A stretch of 9,247 nucleotides of DNA from Bacteroidota bacterium (lineage in GTDB: Bacteria > Bacteroidota > Bacteroidia > Bacteroidales > B39-G9). Made by a program: the position numbers and the translations under genes. The notes beneath the pieces are model-generated. The model searched no databases and was not told the origin of the DNA. It worked only from the letters and a program-made list of their open reading frames with translations. Shown piece by piece: positions 1 to 5,546 of this stretch. How positions within the stretch are numbered: the first letter of the stretch is position 1; each line of letters starts with the position of its first letter. The stretch spans positions 1-9,247 of the forward strand of contig QMPG01000107.1 of the NCBI GenBank assembly GCA_003648455.1. The letters are read 5' to 3'.

Positions 1-25
1 TGATATTTTAAAACAAAAGATTATC

Positions 26-56
26 TTTGTAAAATACTTATTAATCATTTAATTTG
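26..56 (+). promoter_or_regulatory. Candidate Bacteroidota-type promoter for the S46 peptidase gene
   Basis: TTTG at 26-29 is followed after 19 bases by TTAATTTG at 49-56. That is seven of eight matches to the TAnnTTTG -7 element known from Bacteroides and Flavobacterium. Transcription would start near 63 and give a leader of about 105 bases. A perfect TAnnTTTG (TATCTTTG) also occurs at 22-29, but its -33 partner would fall at or beyond the left edge, so either site could be the real one. Confidence 0.4.
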
Positions 57-126
57 CACACAAAATTTTTATAATAAATATATAGTTTTTATCAATCCTA
101 CATGATAAATGTAATTGTTTAATCAA

Positions 127-154
127 AGTTTGGGAAAGTAGGAAATCCCAAACT
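127..154 (+). promoter_or_regulatory. Leader stem-loop just upstream of the S46 peptidase start
   Basis: AGTTTGGGA (127-135) and TCCCAAACT (146-154) form a perfect 9-bp stem with a 10-base purine-rich loop containing AGGA. The 3' arm ends 16 bases before the ATG at 171, and the bases between are almost all A. There is no T-tract, so this is not a terminator. It may protect the mRNA 5' region or influence initiation. The role is inference; the pairing is directly visible. Confidence 0.5.
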
Positions 155-170
155 CAGAAAAAAAATAAAA

Positions 171-2390
171 ATGAAAAAATTTATTTCGTTATTTATTGTA
201 TCATCATTATTCTTTAGCTTTTCATTAAAAGCTGATGAGGGTATGTGGTTACCAATACTTCTTGAAAAATATAATATTGGTACAATGACAAAAATGGGGC
301 TTAAATTATCAGCCGAAGATATTTATAGCATTAACCATTCAAGTATTAAAGATGCAATACTTGCATTAGATCATGGTAGTTGTACTGCTGAAGTTGTTTC
401 TCCTGACGGATTATTATTGACAAACCATCATTGTGGATACGGGGAAATTCAAGCACACAGTTCAACAGAACACGATTATTTAACCGATGGTTTTTGGGCA
501 AGATCAAGAGAAGAAGAGCTTGCAAATCCCGGAAAAACAGCTTCTTTCTTAATTAGAGTTGAAGATGTTACTGAAAGAATTATATCGCAATTAAATGATA
601 CAATGCCTGAAGCAAGACGTGAAGCTGTTGTTGATTCAATTGCAAAAGTTATTGAAAAAGCAGCAACAGATAGTACTTTTTATAACGCTAAAGTAAACGG
701 TATGTTCAAAGGTAATTATTATTATTTGTTTGTTTACGAAACGTTTAAAGATATTCGTCTTGTTGGTGCTCCACCCGAATCAATCGGTAAATTTGGTTCA
801 GATACCGATAACTGGATGTGGCCTCGTCACACTGGAGATTTCAGTATGTTTAGAATTTATTGTTCTCCTGACGGAAAACCGGCTGAATATTCAGAAGAGA
901 ATGTTCCATTTCATCCAAAACATCATTTGCCAATTTCTTTAAAAGGAGTTAAAAATGGTGATTTTGCTATGATTCTTGGTTATCCGGGAAGCACACAACG
1001 TTTTTTAACTTCTTGGGGTGTTAAAGAAACAATTGAACAAGAAAATCCTAATAGAATTAAAATCAGAGGCAAAAAACAATCTATCTGGAAAGAAGATATG
1101 AGCACAAGCGACAAAATTCGCATTCAATATTCTTCAAAATATGCTCGTTCAAGTAATTACTGGAAATATTCAATTGGTGAAAATAAAGGTTTAAAAAGAC
1201 TTAAGGTTTATGAGCAAAAACAAAAATTAGAAGCTCGCTTTACTGATTGGGTTAATTTAGATCCTCAAAGAAAAGAAAAATATGGTGAGGCATTAAATTT
1301 AATTGAAGAAGCTTATAAAAATTCAGAAAAGTATAATAACGCTGTTCAATATCTTTATGAAACAATGATTGGTGGAACAGAAGTTGTTCGTTTTGCCATG
1401 AAAGGTGGTCAGTTAAATCATTTGCTTAATAATTCTCCAGACAGCACTAATTTAATAAATGCCGGTGTTGAAAAATTAAAGGCTCAGGCTAAAGACTTTT
1501 TTAAAGATTATAGTGTTACTACAGATAAAAAAGTTTTTGTTGCTTTAATAAATATGTACTATCAAGATGTTCCAAAAGAATTTCACCCTGACTTCTATAA
1601 TTTAATTAACAAAAAATTTAAAGGAAGCGTTGAGAAATTTGCTGATTATCTTTACAAAAAATCAATTTTTGTTGACCAAAACAGATTAAATGCATTTCTA
1701 TCTAAACCCAATAAAAAAGTGATAGCAAAAGATCCTGCATACATAATGATGAAGTCAGTTATTAATAAATATCGTGAGATTTATGCAGCTTCTAAAGAGT
1801 TTAATTCACAATTGTATAAAGGTGAGCGTTTATTTGAAGCAGGCTTGTTAGAAATGGACAAAAACAAAGCTTTTTATCCTGATGCTAACTCAACTATGCG
1901 TTTAACTTATGGTAAAGTTGGTGACTATTACCCAAAAGACGCTGTTCATTATGATTATTACACTACTTTAAAAGGTGTTATGGAAAAAGAAGATCCTAAC
2001 AATCATGAGTTTGTTGTTAAACAAAAATTGAAAGATCTTTATAATGCAAAAGATTATGGACAATATGGTGATGCCGACGGTACTTTACATCTTTGTTTTA
2101 TTACTGATAATGACATTACAGGTGGAAATTCAGGAAGCCCTGTTATTAATGGCGAAGGACAATTAATTGGTATTGCTTTTGATTCAAACTGGGAAGGTAT
2201 GAGTAGCGATGTTGCTTTCGATAAAGAATATGTTAAATGTGTGAATGTTGATATTCGTTATGTGTTATTTGTTATTGATAAGTTTGCAGGTGCAACTAAT
2301 TTAATTGATGAAATGACAATAGTAACCGAAGAAACTCCTGCAGTTGAGGAAAATGCAGAACAAGTTCAAGAACCTGCAACTGTTGAATAG
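171..2390 (+). CDS. S46 family dipeptidyl-peptidase, DPP11-like (exported serine peptidase)
   Basis: This exported serine exopeptidase should remove dipeptides from the N-termini of peptides in the periplasm, feeding amino-acid catabolism. Residues 1-21 look like a signal peptide, with likely cleavage KA|DEGMW, as in Porphyromonas DPP11. The chymotrypsin-like triad is visible: TNHHCGY (His86/His87, probably His87), RHTGDFSMF (Asp223) and GGNSGSP (Ser654). Cys71 and Cys88 match the conserved disulfide pair. Asn214-Trp215, Asn329 and Asp671 correspond to residues that hold the substrate's free amino end in solved S46 structures. The specificity position, Gly in DPP7 and Arg in many DPP11 enzymes, is Ser672 here (FDSNWE). 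From memory of published comparisons, Ser groups with DPP11, implying Asp/Glu preference. At 739 residues the length is slightly above the usual 710-720. The excess is a Glu-rich tail (719-739) with no Lys or Arg and no resemblance to a type IX secretion domain. The ATG at 171 is supported by the signal peptide and the A-rich region before it. The family is near certain; the subtype is less so. Confidence 0.95.
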   Translation: MKKFISLFIVSSLFFSFSLKADEGMWLPILLEKYNIGTMTKMGLKLSAEDIYSINHSSIKDAILALDHGSCTAEVVSPDGLLLTNHHCGYGEIQAHSSTEHDYLTDGFWARSREEELANPGKTASFLIRVEDVTERIISQLNDTMPEARREAVVDSIAKVIEKAATDSTFYNAKVNGMFKGNYYYLFVYETFKDIRLVGAPPESIGKFGSDTDNWMWPRHTGDFSMFRIYCSPDGKPAEYSEENVPFHPKHHLPISLKGVKNGDFAMILGYPGSTQRFLTSWGVKETIEQENPNRIKIRGKKQSIWKEDMSTSDKIRIQYSSKYARSSNYWKYSIGENKGLKRLKVYEQKQKLEARFTDWVNLDPQRKEKYGEALNLIEEAYKNSEKYNNAVQYLYETMIGGTEVVRFAMKGGQLNHLLNNSPDSTNLINAGVEKLKAQAKDFFKDYSVTTDKKVFVALINMYYQDVPKEFHPDFYNLINKKFKGSVEKFADYLYKKSIFVDQNRLNAFLSKPNKKVIAKDPAYIMMKSVINKYREIYAASKEFNSQLYKGERLFEAGLLEMDKNKAFYPDANSTMRLTYGKVGDYYPKDAVHYDYYTTLKGVMEKEDPNNHEFVVKQKLKDLYNAKDYGQYGDADGTLHLCFITDNDITGGNSGSPVINGEGQLIGIAFDSNWEGMSSDVAFDKEYVKCVNVDIRYVLFVIDKFAGATNLIDEMTIVTEETPAVEENAEQVQEPATVE

Positions 2391-2415
2391 TTTTTCAATT
2401 TTTATAAAATATTTA

Positions 2416-2449
2416 AAAAGAGTCGTCATATTTTGGCGACTTTTTTTTG
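2416..2449 (+). terminator. Intrinsic terminator of the S46 peptidase gene
   Basis: AGTCGTC (2421-2427) pairs with GGCGACT (2435-2441), with one U-G pair, around a 7-base loop. The hairpin is flanked by an A-run on the left and eight T on the right, and starts about 30 bases after the stop codon. It separates the peptidase transcript from the next gene. Confidence 0.8.
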
Positions 2450-2490
2450 ATTTTTTTTAAATTATAGCAGGCGCATACTGATTGTTTTTT

Positions 2491-2519
2491 TTTGGCTTTG
2501 CAAAAAAATTGTATATTTG
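2491..2519 (+). promoter_or_regulatory. Promoter-like site for the DUF5684 membrane protein
   Basis: TTTG (2491-2494), 17 bases, then a perfect TAnnTTTG (TATATTTG, 2512-2519). It lies just past the preceding terminator and about 100 bases before the ATG at 2620, so the small membrane protein probably has its own transcript. The leader of about 90 bases shows no obvious hairpin or riboswitch. The spacing resembles that at both tRNA genes in this window (18 bases). Confidence 0.55.
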
Positions 2520-2619
2520 GTAAAATGAATTTAAAAAGGGATTGGTTTTTTATTCAATATAATTTTTCAGGGAAGCCGAAAACTGTTTAGAGTAGGCAAT
2601 TAATTAAAAAAAACGAAAC

Positions 2620-2997
2620 ATGGAAAATGCGCAATCAGTTGGTATCTTTGGTATCATTATTTATTTGGCTATCATTATTTTTTTGATAGCAGCTCTGTGG
2701 AAAATTTACACAAAAGCAAAACAACCCGGATGGGCATGTATTATTCCTATTTATAACATAATAGTATTATTAAGAATAGTAGGAAAGCCTTGGTGGTGGT
2801 TGCTTTTATTATTAGTTCCCGGGCTTAACGTAATTTTTGGAATTTGGATGGTAAATCTTCTTTCAAAGAGTTTTGGTAAAGGCGTTGGCTTTACAATTGG
2901 GTTACTTTTATTATCAATTATTTTTTACCCGATACTTGGTTTTGGGGAAGCTGAATATGTTGGACCTGCAGGTTTACAAAAACCTGAAGGAGAATAA
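2620..2997 (+). CDS. DUF5684-like small four-helix inner-membrane protein
   Basis: This 125-residue protein is almost entirely hydrophobic, with four predicted membrane segments at about 8-29, 37-54, 58-80 and 87-106. Its motifs match my memory of the DUF5684 family, common in Bacteroidota: KAKQPGWACIIPIYN (32-46) after the first helix, GKPWWW (55-60), SKSFGKG (82-88) and a closing LGFG (106-109). The C-terminal 15 residues are polar and carry Pro and Gly. Some relatives carry the name signal peptidase I, but no Ser/Lys catalytic dyad region is present, so that name should not be transferred. No function is known. The ATG at 2620 follows an A-rich stretch typical of this phylum. It has its own promoter-like site and terminator, so it appears monocistronic and gives no functional clue by neighbourhood. 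The gene is very likely real; the family call is from motif memory. Confidence 0.85.
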   Translation: MENAQSVGIFGIIIYLAIIIFLIAALWKIYTKAKQPGWACIIPIYNIIVLLRIVGKPWWWLLLLLVPGLNVIFGIWMVNLLSKSFGKGVGFTIGLLLLSIIFYPILGFGEAEYVGPAGLQKPEGE

Positions 2998-3010
2998 GTA
3001 AGAATAAGTA
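2991..3010 (+). repeat. 10-bp perfect tandem duplication over a stop codon
   Basis: AGAATAAGTA occurs twice back to back (2991-3000 and 3001-3010). The first copy contains the TAA stop of the DUF5684 gene (2995-2997). This is probably a replication-slippage duplication with no coding effect, since the second copy lies after the stop. Confidence 0.7.
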
Positions 3011-3022
3011 ATTTTAAATAAA

Positions 3023-3061
3023 CAAAAAAAAGATTGAAGAAAATTTCTTCAATCTTTTTTT
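3023..3061. terminator. Strong bidirectional intrinsic terminator
   Basis: A 12-base arm AGATTGAAGAAA (3031-3042) is the exact reverse complement of 3044-3055, flanked by an A-run on the left and a T-run on the right. Read rightward it ends the DUF5684 transcript. Read leftward it lies four bases past the 3' end of tRNA-Phe and again gives a hairpin followed by U residues. One element therefore serves two converging transcripts. Confidence 0.88.
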
Positions 3062-3064
3062 ATG

Positions 3065-3137
3065 TGGTGCCACCTGGAATTGAACCAGGGACACATGGAT
3101 TTTCAGTCCATTGCTCTACCAACTGAGCTATGGCACC
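3065..3137 (-). tRNA. tRNA-Phe (GAA anticodon)
   Basis: The 73-nt cloverleaf on the minus strand has acceptor arms GGTGCCA and TGGCACC, discriminator A, D-arm GCTC...GAGC with the GG pair in the loop, anticodon stem ATGGA/TCCAT around loop CTGAAAA (anticodon GAA), and T-arm CCTGG/CCAGG with TTCAATT. The 3' CCA is not encoded, so it must be added by nucleotidyltransferase. The gene lies downstream of, and on the same strand as, the purD operon. It has its own promoter-like site and shares the terminator at 3023-3061. Confidence 0.97.
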
Positions 3138-3156
3138 CCATTACGGTTTGGCAACG

Positions 3157-3186
3157 CAAAAGTAAATAAAAAAATTATTTCTCAAA
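3157..3186 (-). promoter_or_regulatory. Promoter-like site for tRNA-Phe
   Basis: Read on the minus strand, TTTG (3186-3183) is followed after 18 bases by TACTTTTG (3164-3157), a perfect TAnnTTTG. It sits about 20 bases upstream of the mature tRNA 5' end at 3137. The same spacing is seen at tRNA-Gln. Confidence 0.65.
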
Positions 3187-3256
3187 ATAAAAATGAAATA
3201 AAAATTAAAGTTTTTTTTACTTGCCTTATTATTAGCAAGATATAAGAGCGACTTTT
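3187..3256 (-). other. Short AT-rich spacer between DUF6427 gene and tRNA-Phe promoter
   Basis: The only structure I see is CTTGC/GCAAG (3220-3224 and 3235-3239) with a 10-base loop. On the minus strand it is followed by A residues rather than T, so it is not a standard intrinsic terminator for the upstream operon. Read-through into tRNA-Phe is therefore possible. Confidence 0.3.
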
Positions 3257-4234
3257 TTAATTAAAAATTATTACAAAGGCTATTAATAAAATAAGAATTG
3301 TGAATAAACTTTCGCTCCACCATTTCGATCTTGTTGAAGCAAAGTAATTTGCGATAATAAAAGAAAGTGGAATGGCTAAAATTACAATAATTTCAATAGA
3401 TGCAGAATAAACTAGAACAAATAAAACAGAAGAAAAAATAAACAGCCAAAATAATACTTTGAAATATTTACGAGTAATTATTTTTTTTGTGTTAATTGTT
3501 GATAGTAAATAAAATGAAGAAATTAATACTAAGAATCCAACAAATGAAAATAAAATTATATAACTGAAGTTTAATGTTGGAATATCGTTATTAAAGAATA
3601 AGTTTTCAGATAATACCTGAATAAATAAATCAAATTTATCAAAATAAAAATAATAAAATATTAAAAAGAAGTACGGTGTAGCTAAACCAATAATTGATAT
3701 AAACCATTCTCTGAAATTAAAACCTCTCAAAATTATTTTGCTAATCCATATAATGGGTAGAAAAAATAACAGGTTAAAATAGAACAAGCTTCCTATAGAT
3801 AATAAAAAACCGGAAATAAAGTAGTTCGATAGCAAATTGCGTTTTTTGTTGCTTGTTAATGCTTTGTCGAATGCTAATATGAAAAAAAGATTTCCTATTA
3901 TAATCGGATGTAAAGTTTGAAGTGGAATATAAAGGCTACAAATAATTATGAAAAAAACAGCCGGTAAATATGTTCTCACACTCAAAAACATATATTGAAA
4001 ATTTAATCTGATAATAATATATGCTTGAATTATTATTAGTATAATGGCTATTATAACAGATAGGGTGGAGTTTTCGGGGATTAATTTTAAAACGCCATCA
4101 AAAAAAGGCATTGTTTTAAAATTGATGCTTGAATTGGTATGCAAAAATAGTGTTTTACTCCATATAATAAAAGCTATTATAGGAATAACAAATATCATAT
4201 AAGGGTGTTGTTTTTTTAATACACTAAGTATCAT
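3257..4234 (-). CDS. DUF6427-like polytopic inner-membrane protein
   Basis: This 325-residue protein is very hydrophobic. I count about ten or eleven membrane segments, at roughly 11-26, 56-76, 88-123 (two), 136-169 (two), 178-198, 222-244, 258-275, 279-297 and 307-324. Features I associate with the Bacteroidota family DUF6427 are RTYLPA (87-92), LHP (108-110), the hydrophobic stretch ending in ILRGFNFREW (168-177) with ATPYF after it, and a basic, Trp-containing loop before the last helix (TRSKWWSE, 301-308). There is no known function and no visible catalytic motif. The ATG at 4234 lies 18 bases after the purD stop, so the gene is very probably the last protein gene of the DUF2723-purD-DUF6427 operon. 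Its size and helix number would fit a transporter or a GT-C/polymerase-like membrane protein, but nothing in the sequence decides this. The gene is certain; the family is from motif memory. Confidence 0.8.
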   Translation of the reverse strand: MILSVLKKQHPYMIFVIPIIAFIIWSKTLFLHTNSSINFKTMPFFDGVLKLIPENSTLSVIIAIILIIIQAYIIIRLNFQYMFLSVRTYLPAVFFIIICSLYIPLQTLHPIIIGNLFFILAFDKALTSNKKRNLLSNYFISGFLLSIGSLFYFNLLFFLPIIWISKIILRGFNFREWFISIIGLATPYFFLIFYYFYFDKFDLFIQVLSENLFFNNDIPTLNFSYIILFSFVGFLVLISSFYLLSTINTKKIITRKYFKVLFWLFIFSSVLFVLVYSASIEIIVILAIPLSFIIANYFASTRSKWWSESLFTILILLIAFVIIFN

Positions 4235-4252
4235 TTCTGTTAATTTTAAGAT

Positions 4253-5521
4253 TTATAAATCAAAACCAATATCTTTTCTGTAATATTTACCTTCAAAAAT
4301 TATTTTTTCAGCGTTTTTATATGATTTAGATAATGCTTCATTCTTATTTTTTCCAAACGAACTTATTGCTAATACTCTTCCTCCGTTTGTAATAATTTTA
4401 TTGTCTGATGTTTTTGTTCCAGCATGAAAAACGATACTGTCGTTCACCGAATCAATATTTTTTATTTCTTTTCCTTTCGCGTATGCCTCAGGATATCCGC
4501 CAGACACTAACATTATAGTGCTAACTGTATCGTCTGATATTTGTAATGTTTTATTATTTAGGCAATTATTTGCAACGCCATCAAAAAGATCTAAAATATC
4601 AGATTTTATGCGAGGTAAAATTACTTCTGTTTCAGGGTCTCCTAATCTCACATTGTATTCAATAACAAAAGGATTGCCGTCAACATTCATCAAACCAAAA
4701 AAGAGGAAGCCCTTGTAGTCGATTTTATCTTTTTTTAATCCGGTTATTGTAGGAATAATAATTTGTTTTTCTACCTTTTGTTTAAATTCATTGTTTGCAA
4801 AAGCAACCGGCGATATTGCACCCATCCCACCGGTATTTAATCCTGTGTCGTTTTCGCCAATTTTTTTATAATCTTTTGCTTCAGGCAATATTTTGTATGA
4901 GTTGCCATCAGTAACAGCAAAAAAAGACACTTCAATTCCTGTTAAAAATTCTTCAATAACTACACGTTTACTTGCTTCTCCAAACTGGCCGTTTAGCATC
5001 TCGTTTAATGCCTGAGTTGCCTCAGATAAAGAATTTAAAATTAAAACGCCTTTACCGGCAGCTAAGCCGTCAGCTTTTAAAACATAGGGCGGAGAGAGTT
5101 GTTTTAAAAAAATTATTCCCTGCTCTATTGTTTCCGATGATACACTTAAATATTTGGCTGTCGGTATATTATGCCTTAACATAAATTTTTTTGCAAATTC
5201 TTTGCTTCCTTCGAGTTGTGCTCCAATTTTCCCCGGACCTATTATCGGAATATTTTTAAGCTCATCATCTTCAATAAAAAAGTTTTGTATGCCTTTTACT
5301 AAAGGATCTTCAGGACCAACAACTACAAGCTCGATGTTTTTTTCGAGTACAATTTTCTTAACATCTGAAAAATTGTTTGAATCAACATTAATATTTTCTC
5401 CAATTGTTGAAGTGCCGGCATTACCAGGGGCAATAAAAAGTTTTTTTAATTTATTGCTTTGTGAAATTTTCCAGGCAAGAGCATGTTCCCTGCCTCCCGA
5501 ACCTAACAATAATACATTCAT
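4253..5521 (-). CDS. purD: Phosphoribosylamine--glycine ligase (GAR synthetase)
   Basis: PurD catalyses the second step of de novo purine synthesis in the cytoplasm, joining 5-phosphoribosylamine and glycine with ATP to give glycinamide ribonucleotide. At 422 residues it is full length for the family. The N-terminal domain opens with LLLGSGGREHA (4-14), followed by GPEDPLVKG (69-77). The ATP-grasp core has LEGSKEFAKKFM (103-114), VLKADGLAAGKGV (147-159) and NTGGMGA (229-235). The metal- and phosphate-binding segment EYNVRLGDPETEV (288-300) includes the likely Mg ligands Glu288 and Asn290. A C-terminal domain follows. The segment LPEAKDYKKIGENDTGLN (212-229) reads EAKDYK where many proteobacterial enzymes have QDHK; I recall this variant from Bacteroidota PurD. 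The ATG at 5521 is fixed by the conserved first strand. The gene lies 25 bases after the DUF2723 stop and 18 before the DUF6427 start. No purine riboswitch or PurR-like operator was recognised near it. Confidence 0.97.
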   Translation of the reverse strand: MNVLLLGSGGREHALAWKISQSNKLKKLFIAPGNAGTSTIGENINVDSNNFSDVKKIVLEKNIELVVVGPEDPLVKGIQNFFIEDDELKNIPIIGPGKIGAQLEGSKEFAKKFMLRHNIPTAKYLSVSSETIEQGIIFLKQLSPPYVLKADGLAAGKGVLILNSLSEATQALNEMLNGQFGEASKRVVIEEFLTGIEVSFFAVTDGNSYKILPEAKDYKKIGENDTGLNTGGMGAISPVAFANNEFKQKVEKQIIIPTITGLKKDKIDYKGFLFFGLMNVDGNPFVIEYNVRLGDPETEVILPRIKSDILDLFDGVANNCLNNKTLQISDDTVSTIMLVSGGYPEAYAKGKEIKNIDSVNDSIVFHAGTKTSDNKIITNGGRVLAISSFGKNKNEALSKSYKNAEKIIFEGKYYRKDIGFDL

Positions 5522-5546
5522 TTGTAGTAGCTTAAATAATTTTTAA

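Noticed and set aside
730..942. Open frame of 70 codons on the plus strand
   Set aside because: It lies wholly inside the S46 peptidase gene in another frame, over its catalytic Asp region, and has no recognisable domain.
3220..3239. Terminator for the purD operon
   Set aside because: The 5-bp stem is followed by A rather than T on the minus strand, so it does not fit an intrinsic terminator in that direction.
4518..4718. Open frame of 66 codons antisense to purD
   Set aside because: It is opposite the conserved ATP-grasp coding sequence; its composition reflects the complement of purD.
4972..5184. Open frame of 70 codons antisense to purD
   Set aside because: It is a shadow of the purD coding strand without a plausible start region or known motif.
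5154..5546. Open frame of 130 codons antisense to the purD start
   Set aside because: Although the longest shadow, it mirrors the conserved N-terminal domain of purD, and its Ser/Pro-rich translation matches no family I know.
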